NCBI GenBank assembly: GCA_937858715.1
Contig: CALLZY010000005.1
Coordinates: 1 to 64,000, forward strand
Source of the DNA: an uncultured Chitinophagaceae bacterium
Lineage (GTDB): Bacteria; Bacteroidota; Bacteroidia; Chitinophagales; Chitinophagaceae
Reading direction: 5' to 3'
DNA: 64,000 bases
The notes below the pieces were generated by a model. It saw nothing but the letters and a program-made list of their open reading frames with translations, made no database searches and was not told the DNA's origin. How positions within the stretch are numbered: position 1 is the first letter of the stretch; the number at the start of each line of letters is the position of its first letter. The position numbers and the translations under genes were made by a program. Shown here in pieces: positions 49,898 to 59,736 of this stretch.

Positions 49898-49979
49898 TCC
49901 GGATGGAGGGACTCGAACCCCCACACCTTACGGCATCAGATCCTAAGTCTGACGTGTCTACCAATTTCACCACATCCGG
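49898..49979 (-). tRNA. tRNA-Leu (anticodon UAG)
   Basis: An 82-base tRNA. The acceptor stem CCGGATG pairs with CATCCGG; the D region has GTGAAATTGGTAGACACG as in leucine tRNAs; the anticodon stem TCAGA/TCTGA encloses the loop CTTAGGA, giving anticodon TAG; a long class II variable arm follows (TGCCGTAAGGTG), then the T arm GGGGGTTCGAGTCCC. Discriminator A73 fits Leu. CCA is not encoded. Confidence 0.95.
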
Positions 49980-50211
49980 AAATGAAATGCCAAAAAACAA
50001 ATTCCAAATTCCAATTCAGACGGGATTTGTTATTCTCCCTTGGGATTTCGTTTGGGGTTGCAAATGTAGGGCATTTTGGTGTATATGAAGGACTGTTTTG
50101 CTCTTGATTTGGGTCAACGACCGCAAAAAGCCGCAAATTTGATCAATGCAGTTAACAACATCCCGTACTTTTTCCTCTTGCTATAATTCAGTAAATTCGT
50201 CCTTCGTCTGA

Positions 50212-52458
50212 ATGGAAACCACCGCACAAATACCGAAGTATCATCTGAATGAAGAGGAAGAGAAAAAACTCATCCTCCGTGAGTACCGTTCGTTACTGAA
50301 AGTGGTAAAATCAAAACTAAAACCCGGCGACAAAAATCTTATCCGTACCGCCTTTGAGATGGCTGCCGAAGCCCACAAAACCATGCGGCGCAAAAGCGGC
50401 GAGCCATATATTCTGCACCCGATTGCCGTGGCAAAGATTTCTGTTGAAGAGATTGGTTTGGGTGTACGCTCCACCATTGCAGCTTTGCTGCACGACACAG
50501 TTGAAGACACCGACATTACGCTTGACGATGTAAAAAGGGAATTTGGCAGTGAAATAACAAAGATTGTTGACGGCCTTACCAAGATTTCGAATGTGATGGA
50601 TGTAAATGCCTCACAACAGGCCGAGAACTTCAAAAAAATTCTGCTGACACTAACTGATGATCCCCGTGTGATACTGATTAAGCTGGCCGACCGCCTGCAT
50701 AATATGCGTACACTCGACAGCATGAAGCGGGAAAAGCAACTGAAAGTATCGTCGGAAACGGTTTATATCTACGCACCGCTGGCGCACCGGATGGGTTTAT
50801 ATTCCATCAAAACAGAGCTGGAAGACCTGGCCATGAAATACATGGAGCCGGATGTGTACAAGGATATTGCCCGCAAGCTGGCCGAGACGAAGAAAGAAAG
50901 GACCCGGTTCATCAACGAGTTCATCAAGCCTATTAAAGAGAAAGTGGAAAAGGCCGGGTTAAATGCCGAAGTATATGGCCGCCCCAAGAGCATTCACTCC
51001 ATCTGGAACAAGATAAAAAAGAAAGGTGTTGATTTTGAAGAAGTGTACGACCTGTTCGCCATCCGGATCATACTTGATTCCACACCTGAGAAAGAAAAAG
51101 AAGATTGCTGGAAAGTATATTCCATCGTTTCTGACGAATACAATCCTTCTCCCGAACGGCTGCGTGACTGGCTGAGCAATCCCAAGAGCAACGGATACGA
51201 AGCATTGCACACCACGGTAATGGGCCCGATGGGACGCTGGGTGGAAGTGCAAATCCGAACCAAACGAATGAATGAAATTGCCGAGAAGGGCCTCGCTGCC
51301 CACTGGAAATATAAAGAAGAAAGCGGTGAAGGCGACCGTTTTGACAAATGGTTTCAGCAGATACGGGAAGTGATCGGCCACCAGGAATCAGACAGTATAG
51401 ATTTCCTGCAGGAATTCAAGACCAGTTTCTTAGTAGAAGAAATATTTGTTTATACCCCGAAGGGTGATGTTAAGATGCTGCCTGTTGGTTCAACAGCACT
51501 AGACTTTGCCTTTTCCATTCACAGTGCCATTGGTGTGAAAACCATCGGTGCCAAAGTGAACCATAAACTGGTGCCCATCAGTCATAAGCTGCACAGCGGC
51601 GACCAGGTGGAGATTATTACCAGCAACAAACAGAAAGCATCAGAAGACTGGTTGTCTTTTGTGGTTACCTCCCGTGCCAAAGGCAGGATAAGAGATGCCC
51701 TGAAAGAGGAGAAGAAGAAAGTGGCTGACGAAGGAAAGTATGCTGTGCAACGTAAGCTGGAAGGGTTAGGTGTCTCCATGGTGCAGCACAATATTGAGGA
51801 ACTGGTGCATTGGTATAAGCTGCCTTCCAATCTTGACCTGTTTTACCAGGTTGCCATTAAGAATATTGACCTGAAGGAACTGAAAGATTTCAAGGTTATT
51901 GGTGATAAGATAGAAGCGCCAAAACCAGTGAAAATATTGCCCGAAAAACCAGAGTACATTCCCGGGCATATACACCATGCAAAAAAAGATGCCGAACTGA
52001 TAATATTTGGCGAAAGCAGCGACAAAATTGTTTACAATCTTGCCAATTGCTGCAAACCTATTCCGGGCGATGATGTGTTTGGCTTTGTTACCACCGGTAA
52101 AGGGTTAACAATCCATCGTACCAATTGTCCTAATGCGGCCAAGCTCCTGGCCAACTATGGCCACCGTGTAGTAAAGACCAAGTGGGCCAAGAACAAAGAA
52201 ATTTCTTTCCTTACTGGTGTAAAAATTATCGGGCTTGACGATGTGGGAGTGGTAAATAAGATTACCAACCTGATTTCCGGCGACCTGAAACTGAATATCG
52301 CCGCTATGACCATTGAGGCGAAGGAAGGGCTATTCCGCGGTAACATTAAGCTCTATGTCAATGATAAAGAGGAGCTTGATAATCTTGTACAATGTCTGCT
52401 CGACTTACCCGGAATAGAATCTGTTGAGCGGTATGATATGGAGGATGTGCCATTATAA
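50212..52458 (+). CDS. RelA/SpoT homolog, bifunctional (p)ppGpp synthetase/hydrolase
   Basis: A 748-residue stringent-response enzyme. The hydrolase half has EPYILHPIAVAKI and HDTVEDTDITLDDV with the HD pair at 94-95, and LADRLHNMRTL. The synthetase half has VYGRPKSIHSIWNKI, DLFAIRIIL, WLSNPKSNGYEALHTTV and VEVQIRTKRMNEIAEKGLAA. TGS domain follows (FVYTPKGDVKMLPVGSTALD), then a zinc-finger-like region with NCCKPIPGDDVFGFV near residue 610 and a C-terminal ACT domain. Both halves appear intact. It is a single gene after the tRNA-Leu with its own 232-base leader. Confidence 0.95.
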   Translation: METTAQIPKYHLNEEEEKKLILREYRSLLKVVKSKLKPGDKNLIRTAFEMAAEAHKTMRRKSGEPYILHPIAVAKISVEEIGLGVRSTIAALLHDTVEDTDITLDDVKREFGSEITKIVDGLTKISNVMDVNASQQAENFKKILLTLTDDPRVILIKLADRLHNMRTLDSMKREKQLKVSSETVYIYAPLAHRMGLYSIKTELEDLAMKYMEPDVYKDIARKLAETKKERTRFINEFIKPIKEKVEKAGLNAEVYGRPKSIHSIWNKIKKKGVDFEEVYDLFAIRIILDSTPEKEKEDCWKVYSIVSDEYNPSPERLRDWLSNPKSNGYEALHTTVMGPMGRWVEVQIRTKRMNEIAEKGLAAHWKYKEESGEGDRFDKWFQQIREVIGHQESDSIDFLQEFKTSFLVEEIFVYTPKGDVKMLPVGSTALDFAFSIHSAIGVKTIGAKVNHKLVPISHKLHSGDQVEIITSNKQKASEDWLSFVVTSRAKGRIRDALKEEKKKVADEGKYAVQRKLEGLGVSMVQHNIEELVHWYKLPSNLDLFYQVAIKNIDLKELKDFKVIGDKIEAPKPVKILPEKPEYIPGHIHHAKKDAELIIFGESSDKIVYNLANCCKPIPGDDVFGFVTTGKGLTIHRTNCPNAAKLLANYGHRVVKTKWAKNKEISFLTGVKIIGLDDVGVVNKITNLISGDLKLNIAAMTIEAKEGLFRGNIKLYVNDKEELDNLVQCLLDLPGIESVERYDMEDVPL

Positions 52459-52607
52459 TATTTGCAAAGTCGATATTTTAAAAAAAGCTTATTGATTCTT
52501 TGTAAAAAAATTCAATGATTGGGTGGACAGACCTTCAACGTGTATCATTTTTTCTTACCTTTTGCCCTTCTTTTTGTACTATTATTTACAGAAGCTAACT
52601 GGCATTT

Positions 52608-55391
52608 ATGACTTTTTTTCACTTACAAAATATGGTTTCGTATTGGCGGTTCGCAAATCTTTTCTTCTCCCTATTGCTTATTCCTTATTCTTCTGATAGT
52701 CAATCAATTTTTACCGGCATAAATAATACTGTTATTACAATGCCATGTAATCAGCCCTGCACTGATTTGAGTTTTCAGGTTCCGCATTTAAAATCGGATG
52801 AAGATTACCAGGTTATGCAAATTCCATACACCCCGTATCCTTTTACATCGCCTTTGGGTAATGAACTGACTACATTATATGCAGACGACCTTTTTGGCTC
52901 TGTAATAAATCTGCCTTTTCCCGTATGTTTTTTTGGAGCTGTTTATAACCAGGTGGTTGTTAGTTCAAACGGGTTAGTGTCTTTTGATATTACAAATGCT
53001 AATTGCCCAAGCTCCTACACAATAAACCCACAAATACCATATTATTTAGGTACAATATGCAATGCAGGAAGCACATACTATCCCAGTGCTTCAATTATGG
53101 GTGCTTATAGTGATTTAGATCCAAGGCCTTCGGCGAGTCCGGCCGACAGGAAAATAGAATGGAGGCTCGAAGGAACAGCACCGTTCAGAAGACTGGTTGT
53201 GAGTTGGTATAGAGTAGGTATATATGGGAACAATACTTGTGGGTTAAACACCCCAAATACCTTTCAAATAGTAATCAATGAATCTACTGCTTCGATGGAT
53301 GTTTTTATTCAAAATAAAACTTGTTCTGATGCTTCAAATGGTGGCAGAGCAATTTTGGGAGTGCAGGATTGGATCCAAACTAATAAATATGCCGCAGCAA
53401 CAGGAAAGAATGCAACCGTATGGCAAGCTGTAAACGAGGGATACAGGTTTTTACCCAGTGGAAGTAATTCAAGATTTGTTAAATCGGAGCTATTTCTCCT
53501 GAATGGTACTTCTCCAATAGCAACAGCCGCAGTTTCTTATCCGGCAAGTGGCCTGGTTAATATTGATTTCACGGGCATTTGCCCTCCTCAATTGCCACAA
53601 CAATATGTTGTAAAAACATTTTACTCTTCTTGCGTTGACCCTTTACAGCAGATAATTATTGATGACACCATTACGATTAATCAACATGATCCTGTAACAG
53701 CTACTATTACACCTACAGCTACAATATGCAATGGGGCTACAGATGGTACTGTAACTGTAACACCACTGTCAGGCACAGCCCCGTATAGTTTTTCTTTAGA
53801 TGGGGACCCGCCAGTATCTGTGCCAGGGGCGCATACATTTACGAATGTTCCTGCAGGCGCCCATACTTTAAACTTAAGCGCCGCAAATAGTTGTCCGAGC
53901 AGTGCCAGCGTAACAGTGGCCGCTGGTCCCATCCTTACCACCGCCGCCAGTAAAACCGATGTGCTCTGCAATGGAACAGCCACCGGAACCATTACTGTGG
54001 CTCAACCTGCACTTGGCACTCCGCCATATGAATATTCACTAGATGGAGTAAACTGGCAAACCAACAATGTGTTTCTCAATGTTGCAGCAAATTCTTATAC
54101 TGTTTATTTTCGTTCGGCAGATATTTGCCCTGGTACAACAACTGTAACCGTAAATGAACCATCATTATTGGATGCTACCCATTTATCAGAAAATGGCACC
54201 TGCGATGGCGGTGCAGATGGAAAAATTACAGTAACTGCCATAGGCGGTGCACCCGGTTATCAGTATTCAGTTGATGGGGTTAATTTCCAGGCATCAAATG
54301 TGTTTAATGTATTGCCCAATGCCAGTTACATTGTAATAGTAAAAGATGCCAATGGGTGCCTAAAAACTATACCGGCCAATGTGGGCCTTACTAATAACCT
54401 AACGTTTACACCACAAACCGATGCCACCATCTGTGAAAGTAAATCGACACAATTACAAATAATAACTAGCGGAACGAAATACGACTGGTCGCCACGGCTT
54501 GGATTAAATGATTCAACTATTAATAACCCTGTAGCGAGTCCGATAGTAACAACGCAATATGCTGTAAAAATTACTAAAGGGCTGTGTGTGGATTATGATA
54601 CGGTAGTGGTTAACGTTAATAAAGCTCCAATTCCCAATGCAGGCACAGATGGTTTTATTTGTTATGGTCAGTCGTACCAGCTGAATGCCGTTAACGGAGT
54701 GCAGTATAAATGGACTCCGTCAACCTACTTGAATAATCCGAATATAGCCAATCCGCTTTCCACACCTACCAAGGATATCGTTTATACGCTTTCAATTATT
54801 TCTGATGTTAATGGCTGTGCTTCTCTCACAACCGATGATATAGCCATTGATGTTACGCCACCTATTAAGATAAAAACCTATCCAGCTGACACGGTGGTTT
54901 ACCAGTCGGATGTTTTGCAGATTTCGGCTGTTCCGTTCGACCCGGATGTTATTTACTTTAACTGGAGTCCGTCGCTGGGACTTGATAACCCTGCGATTGC
55001 TAATCCCACAGTTACTGCTGGACAAATTGGCGAGGATATTATGTACCAGGTTATCGGGTCAACTGTGGCCGGCTGTAAAGGTGAGGCATATGTAAGGGTG
55101 AGAGTGTATAAAGGGCCGGATATTTATGTGCCTACCGGATTTACACCTAACGGGGATGGATTAAACGATAAACTGATACCTTTCCCTGTGGGAATAAAGC
55201 AACTGAATTATTTCAGAGTATTTAACCGCTGGGGCCAGCAGATATTCAGCACCTCAAAACTGCATGATGGCTGGGATGGTACCATTAATGGCACCCGCCA
55301 GGCCAGTGGCACTTATGTGTGGATGGCAGAAGCGGTAACAGAGCAGGATAAGGTTATTACCAAGAAAGGAGTGCTGACGCTGATACGTTAA
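52608..55391 (+). CDS. Large secreted protein with SprB-like repeats and T9SS type B C-terminal domain
   Basis: A 927-residue exported protein. A signal peptide lies near residues 9-32 (MVSYWRFANLFFSLLLIPYS); a start at 52632 would fit as well. The N-terminal third has a lectin-like part (VVVSSNGLVSFD, NTFQIVINESTASMDVFIQN). Three SprB-like repeats of about 75 residues follow (TICNGATDGTVTVTPLSG, DVLCNGTATGTITV, NGTCDGGADGKITVTAIGG), then three Ig/PKD-like domains with LGLNDSTINNP-type phrases. The last 90 residues are the gliding motility-associated C-terminal domain (VPTGFTPNGDGLNDKLIPF, FRVFNRWGQQIF, GTYVWMAEA), the sorting signal for type IX secretion. A surface adhesin or gliding-related role is likely. 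Confidence 0.88.
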   Translation: MTFFHLQNMVSYWRFANLFFSLLLIPYSSDSQSIFTGINNTVITMPCNQPCTDLSFQVPHLKSDEDYQVMQIPYTPYPFTSPLGNELTTLYADDLFGSVINLPFPVCFFGAVYNQVVVSSNGLVSFDITNANCPSSYTINPQIPYYLGTICNAGSTYYPSASIMGAYSDLDPRPSASPADRKIEWRLEGTAPFRRLVVSWYRVGIYGNNTCGLNTPNTFQIVINESTASMDVFIQNKTCSDASNGGRAILGVQDWIQTNKYAAATGKNATVWQAVNEGYRFLPSGSNSRFVKSELFLLNGTSPIATAAVSYPASGLVNIDFTGICPPQLPQQYVVKTFYSSCVDPLQQIIIDDTITINQHDPVTATITPTATICNGATDGTVTVTPLSGTAPYSFSLDGDPPVSVPGAHTFTNVPAGAHTLNLSAANSCPSSASVTVAAGPILTTAASKTDVLCNGTATGTITVAQPALGTPPYEYSLDGVNWQTNNVFLNVAANSYTVYFRSADICPGTTTVTVNEPSLLDATHLSENGTCDGGADGKITVTAIGGAPGYQYSVDGVNFQASNVFNVLPNASYIVIVKDANGCLKTIPANVGLTNNLTFTPQTDATICESKSTQLQIITSGTKYDWSPRLGLNDSTINNPVASPIVTTQYAVKITKGLCVDYDTVVVNVNKAPIPNAGTDGFICYGQSYQLNAVNGVQYKWTPSTYLNNPNIANPLSTPTKDIVYTLSIISDVNGCASLTTDDIAIDVTPPIKIKTYPADTVVYQSDVLQISAVPFDPDVIYFNWSPSLGLDNPAIANPTVTAGQIGEDIMYQVIGSTVAGCKGEAYVRVRVYKGPDIYVPTGFTPNGDGLNDKLIPFPVGIKQLNYFRVFNRWGQQIFSTSKLHDGWDGTINGTRQASGTYVWMAEAVTEQDKVITKKGVLTLIR

Positions 55392-55417
55392 TGAACTTTT
55401 TGTTGATAAAAACTGCA

Positions 55418-55451
55418 AAAGGCCACCGTTTTAATTCGGTGGCTTTTTTTT
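55418..55451 (+). terminator. Rho-independent terminator upstream of purA
   Basis: GCCACCG (55422-55428) pairs with CGGTGGC (55437-55443) around an eight-base loop, followed by eight T. It ends the large secreted-protein transcript. Confidence 0.9.
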
Positions 55452-55534
55452 GAACCCGTAATTTTGCCCTGCTTGCTTTTTGGATGCCTGAAAAACACTC
55501 AGGAGTTACTGTTTTCAAAAAATAACTTCAAATC

Positions 55535-56797
55535 ATGGTAGATGTAATACTTGGCCTCCAGTGGGGCGACGAAGGGAAGGGAAAGATTGTTGACTTTTTT
55601 GCCCGGGGCTACGATATGGTTGCCCGCTTCCAGGGCGGGCCCAATGCAGGCCATACATTGTATGTAAACGACAAAAAAGTGGTACTGCACCAAATACCTT
55701 CTGGTATCTTCCATCCAGGAATCATTAACCTGATAGGAAACGGCGTGGTGCTTGATCCTGTGACACTAAAAAGAGAATGTGATACGGTGGCTTCTTTCGG
55801 CGTTGATTTGAAAAAATATTTATTTGTATCAGAACGTACTCACTTGATATTGCCCACTCACCGGGCATTAGATAAAGCTGCTGAGCTTTCCAAAGGGCAT
55901 TTGAAAATCGGCTCCACCCTCAAAGGCATCGGCCCGGCTTATATGGATAAAACCGGGAGGAACGGATTAAGGGTAGGAGATCTGCTCGACAAAAATTTTA
56001 TTACTTCTTATATCAAACTCCGGATTAAACACCAGCGATTGTTAGACAACTTCAATTTTCATGAAGATATTTCTGCCTGGGAAGATGAATTTTTCGAAGC
56101 TGTCGAGTTTTTGAAACAGCTGAACATCGTAAACGGTGAATATTTCATCAATGAGCAGATAAAAAAGGGAAAGAAAATTCTTGCAGAAGGCGCCCAGGGC
56201 AGTATGCTTGATATTGATTATGGAACATTTCCTTATGTAACATCATCAAATACTATCACCGCTGGTGTATGCAGTGGGCTTGGTATAGCCCCGCACCTGA
56301 TAAAAGAGGTTTATGGCATTACCAAAGCTTATTGTACAAGAGTGGGAAGTGGTCCTTTTCCTACGGAACTTGAAGATGCAACTGGTGAAGAGCTGCGGAG
56401 AGTTGGAAATGAATTTGGTGCAACAACCGGTCGCCCACGCCGTTGCGGCTGGATAGACCTGGTGGCGTTGAGATTTGCATGTATGGTTAACGGTGTTACA
56501 AAGCTGATTATGACAAAAGCAGATGTGCTGGATGCTTTTAATGAATTACAGGTATGTACAGCCTATGATATAAACGGGTCTGTTACCGAAGAAGTACCTT
56601 TCCAACTGGAAAAGCAAAAGCCAGTACCACAGTATAAGAATTTTGAAGGCTGGAAAACAGATATTTCAAAACTGAAGGAGTACGATGAACTGCCAGATAA
56701 GATGAAAACATATATTAATTTCATCAACGATTACCTGGGAATAAAAGTTCACTATATCTCTAATGGACCCGGGAGAGAACAATTGATAAACGCCTGA
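55535..56797 (+). CDS. purA: Adenylosuccinate synthetase
   Basis: A 420-residue GTP-dependent enzyme joining IMP and aspartate to adenylosuccinate, the first committed step to AMP. The N-terminal loop GLQWGDEGKGKIVDFFA and FQGGPNAGHTLYV are family signatures, followed by LPTHRALDKAAE, IGSTLKGIGPAYMDK, AEGAQGSMLDIDYGTFPYV and ATTGRPRRCGWIDLVALRF. Length is normal. It stands between two terminator-containing spacers and is likely transcribed alone. No other purine genes are near. Confidence 0.97.
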   Translation: MVDVILGLQWGDEGKGKIVDFFARGYDMVARFQGGPNAGHTLYVNDKKVVLHQIPSGIFHPGIINLIGNGVVLDPVTLKRECDTVASFGVDLKKYLFVSERTHLILPTHRALDKAAELSKGHLKIGSTLKGIGPAYMDKTGRNGLRVGDLLDKNFITSYIKLRIKHQRLLDNFNFHEDISAWEDEFFEAVEFLKQLNIVNGEYFINEQIKKGKKILAEGAQGSMLDIDYGTFPYVTSSNTITAGVCSGLGIAPHLIKEVYGITKAYCTRVGSGPFPTELEDATGEELRRVGNEFGATTGRPRRCGWIDLVALRFACMVNGVTKLIMTKADVLDAFNELQVCTAYDINGSVTEEVPFQLEKQKPVPQYKNFEGWKTDISKLKEYDELPDKMKTYINFINDYLGIKVHYISNGPGREQLINA

Positions 56798-56895
56798 TGA
56801 TCGGGTTCAGTAAAGTTTTGACAAAAAATTTTTTTAAAAATTTGGCTATTTAAAAACTTCGCCGAAATTTTACACCATCTAATCCTGCAGATACT

Positions 56896-57324
56896 ATGGC
56901 AATAAAACCTGTAAAAGGGACTAAGGCTCCCGAAAAAAATGATGCTGCTATGAAGGCCGCAGCAAAAAAACCATCATCCAAACCCACAAAGAAAGAAGAA
57001 GAAGAGGATGACGACGATGATTTTGATGATGAAGAGGATGTAAAGCCAGCAAAGAAAGGTGGCAAGGCAAGCACCCGTAAAGAAAGCGATGACGATGATG
57101 ATGATGATGTGGAAGATGAAGTGGATGATTGGGAGAAAGTGGAAGAGGAGGAGGAGTGGGATCCGGATTTTGATGAGTTTGATATTCCAAAATCAAAAGG
57201 AAAGAAAGCAACTGGTGGTGGAAAAAAGGGTGCAGACGACGATGACGATTTCAAAATGGATGATGAGTTTAAGGATATGTTTGATGACGGCGATGATTTT
57301 GATGATGACGACGATGATTTCTAA
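56896..57324 (+). CDS. Acidic, low-complexity protein, 142 residues
   Basis: A highly charged protein: a Lys/Ala/Pro-rich N-terminus (KPVKGTKAPEKND), then alternating acidic runs (EEEEDDDDDFDDEED, DDDDDDDVEDEVDDWEKV) and basic patches (KPAKKGGKAS). Two short ordered motifs recur in relatives I remember from Chitinophagaceae: EEWDPDFDEFDIPKSKGKK and DFKMDDEFKDMF. It ends in DDDDDDF. It should be disordered and cytoplasmic, perhaps a nucleic-acid or ribosome-associated factor, but no function is established. The pabB gene starts 12 bases after it. Confidence 0.65.
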   Translation: MAIKPVKGTKAPEKNDAAMKAAAKKPSSKPTKKEEEEDDDDDFDDEEDVKPAKKGGKASTRKESDDDDDDDVEDEVDDWEKVEEEEEWDPDFDEFDIPKSKGKKATGGGKKGADDDDDFKMDDEFKDMFDDGDDFDDDDDDF

Positions 57325-57336
57325 CTACATTAGATA

Positions 57337-58653
57337 ATGGGAGAGTATCCCGCTAAATCTTTAGCTGCTATTATAACCAACCAAATCTATACGATCAGAG
57401 ATTTTAAGCTGGTCAAAAACAAGGTGCTGAACTGGGCAAACCGGTTCAGCACTTTTTGTTTGCTTGATAACCATCAATACCAATTGCATCCTCATTCGGA
57501 GGAATGTTTACTGGCGGCCGGGGCAAGTCGTTTTATTGTGGCTGATAAACAAACGGATATAAGCAGCCTGCAACAGTTTATTGATAGTAGCAAGGGTTGG
57601 TTGTTTGGGCACTTGGCGTATGATCTGAAAAACCAGATTGAAAAACTGACATCTTCCCGGCATGACAGAATTGGCTTTGCAGATTTCTTCTTTTTTGAAC
57701 CTGAGGTGCTGATAAAGATTAAACCGGGTGAACTGCATATCAGTGCAACGGAACCAGAATTATATTACCAGGAGATAATGGATGCTTCGGCTGTTGCAGA
57801 TGAGAAGACAGGCCATGTTTCTGTCTCAGGCAGGTTCAGCCGGGATGAATATATTGCCGTTGTTAATGAATTGAAGAAACATATTCTTCGTGGTGATTGT
57901 TATGAAATCAACTTCTGTCATGAGTTTTTTGCAGATAATGCAGACCTTAATCCATTAGCATTATATGAAAGGTTGAGTAACATTTCTCCCAATCCCTTTT
58001 CTGCATTATATAAGCTGACAGATAAATGGCTGATTTGTGCCAGTCCGGAAAGATTCTTAAGAAGGCAGGGACAAACCGTTTTATCACAACCAATAAAAGG
58101 CACATCAAAACGGATGGCTGATGATGAGAAAGATGCTGAAAACAAAAACTGGTTGTATAACAGTGCCAAAGACCGTTCTGAAAATGTGATGGTTGTTGAT
58201 CTGGTAAGAAATGATCTGTCGAAAGTATGTGAAGAAGGAACAGTAAAGACAGATGAACTGTTTGGTATTTATTCATTTCCGCAAGTACACCAGATGATCT
58301 CAACTGTGAGTGGCACTTTGAAAAAAGATATTTTGTTTACTGAAATTATCAAGGCAACGTTCCCTATGGGTTCCATGACAGGGGCTCCCAAAAAGCGGGT
58401 AATGGAACTGATTGAGCAATACGAAAAAACCCGGAGGGGAATTTTTTCAGGTGCGGTTGGCTACATCAATCCTGACGGAGATTTTGATTTTAATGTGGTG
58501 ATACGAAGCATTATGTATAACGAAGCCACTGATTACCTTTCTTATCAGGTTGGTTCTGGCATTACCTGGTATTGCGATGCTGAACAGGAATGGGAAGAAT
58601 GCCTTATGAAAGCAGCAGCTATTAAAACAGTTCTTGAAAATAAGGAGCCATGA
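57337..58653 (+). CDS. pabB: Aminodeoxychorismate synthase component I
   Basis: A 438-residue chorismate-binding enzyme that makes 4-amino-4-deoxychorismate for folate. The chorismate-binding domain spans about 165-435: GDCYEINFCHEFF, ASPERFLRRQG, the PIKGT motif with K254 (TrpE enzymes have PIAGT), DRSENVMVVDLVRNDLSKVC, ATFPMGSMTGAPKKRVMELI and GIFSGAVGYINPDGDFDFNV. The PIKGT lysine is what separates PabB from anthranilate synthase. No pabA or pabC lies in the window. Its stop codon abuts the stop codon of the convergent transglycosylase gene with no base between. Confidence 0.92.
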   Translation: MGEYPAKSLAAIITNQIYTIRDFKLVKNKVLNWANRFSTFCLLDNHQYQLHPHSEECLLAAGASRFIVADKQTDISSLQQFIDSSKGWLFGHLAYDLKNQIEKLTSSRHDRIGFADFFFFEPEVLIKIKPGELHISATEPELYYQEIMDASAVADEKTGHVSVSGRFSRDEYIAVVNELKKHILRGDCYEINFCHEFFADNADLNPLALYERLSNISPNPFSALYKLTDKWLICASPERFLRRQGQTVLSQPIKGTSKRMADDEKDAENKNWLYNSAKDRSENVMVVDLVRNDLSKVCEEGTVKTDELFGIYSFPQVHQMISTVSGTLKKDILFTEIIKATFPMGSMTGAPKKRVMELIEQYEKTRRGIFSGAVGYINPDGDFDFNVVIRSIMYNEATDYLSYQVGSGITWYCDAEQEWEECLMKAAAIKTVLENKEP

Positions 58654-59715
58654 TTATTTTGTTCCTGCCTCAGCAGTACCCAAAAGGACCTTCATACTTT
58701 CATCAAGAATTTCGTAGCGTTTTGCCACAAAGATGTTCATCTTGGGTGTGGGCAGGCGCAAGAGGTATTTTCCCTCAAGAGCAATTTTATGGTCGAAAGC
58801 AGGATTGAACTTGTCGAAAGTGGTCTTGTCCAGTTCAACATATTTCATAATTACTCCTGAACTGAACCGGCCAGAAATATTATAAGCCGAGGAACTGTTC
58901 ATTTCCTCATCATTCAGGCTGGGAGCGGTAACCAGCAGGTCTTTCATTTCTCCTTTTGTTACGGTTGTAATGCCGCCTTCGCCTTCAAAGATGTAATGTG
59001 TGCCAATGAATTTTTTTACATGGTTCATCGACTCATTGGGCAGGTGGTACTGTAGTGTCCAGAAATCACGGCTGCCGCCACTTCTCCGGATAGCCTTATC
59101 AACGTTGCCCGGACCACCATTATATGCAGCCAAAACCAGCAGCCAGTCACCATATTTTACATACAAATCAGTTAGCATACGGGCTGCGGCATGAGTACTT
59201 TTGAAATAATCCAGCCTTTCGTCATTTCCACGGTTAATCTTAAGTCCGTACTGAACGGCAGCCGCTGGCATAAAAGCCCAGGGACCGCATGCTCCAGACC
59301 ATGACTTGGCATTATATTTTAAACCCGACTCAATTACTGCCAGGTATTTCATTTCTTTAGGAACTCCGTGCTGGGTAAGCACTTCGTCCATCATGTCGAA
59401 ATAGGGCTTAGCCCAATCCTTCATGGCCAAAAATCCTTTTTTGTTTCTGCTGATATAGTTCTGTACAAAACTTACTCCCATCGGGTTGAGTCTTGCACCC
59501 GTAACGCCATCCCCGCTATAGGCTGAATGCAGCAGGTCTTTGAAGAGTTTGGGATCGTTATCATCTGAAATGACAGAATCTGCCTTTCCGGTTGTGTCTG
59601 AAGAAACCATTGAACCTGTTGCAGATGAATTCAGACCAATTTCAGTGGCTTTTGCCGCCTGAATGATCAGAAATCCAAGTCCGCCCAAAATAGATATGTA
59701 CTTTGCTTTTCTCAA
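58654..59715 (-). CDS. MltD-like lytic transglycosylase
   Basis: A 353-residue exported murein hydrolase. The N-terminal hydrophobic segment ISILGGLGFLIIQAAKA is a signal peptide or anchor. The SLT domain spans about 95-240 with catalytic E129 in LAVIESGLKYNAKSWSGACG, followed by PWAFMPAAAVQYGLKIN and VLAAYNGGPGNVDKAI. The Cys-Gly-Pro in place of the more usual Ala-Gly-Leu is a minor oddity. No LysM repeats remain at the C-terminus. It lies 21 bases downstream of gatA on the same strand and probably shares its transcript. Confidence 0.9.
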   Translation of the reverse strand: MRKAKYISILGGLGFLIIQAAKATEIGLNSSATGSMVSSDTTGKADSVISDDNDPKLFKDLLHSAYSGDGVTGARLNPMGVSFVQNYISRNKKGFLAMKDWAKPYFDMMDEVLTQHGVPKEMKYLAVIESGLKYNAKSWSGACGPWAFMPAAAVQYGLKINRGNDERLDYFKSTHAAARMLTDLYVKYGDWLLVLAAYNGGPGNVDKAIRRSGGSRDFWTLQYHLPNESMNHVKKFIGTHYIFEGEGGITTVTKGEMKDLLVTAPSLNDEEMNSSSAYNISGRFSSGVIMKYVELDKTTFDKFNPAFDHKIALEGKYLLRLPTPKMNIFVAKRYEILDESMKVLLGTAEAGTK

Positions 59716-59736
59716 ATCTTGCTGATTTATAATCTG

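Noticed and set aside
56850..57254. Serine-rich frame opposite the acidic protein gene
   Set aside because: It is the antisense image of Asp/Glu codon runs; the plus-strand frame has a proper start, conserved short motifs and tight spacing to pabB.
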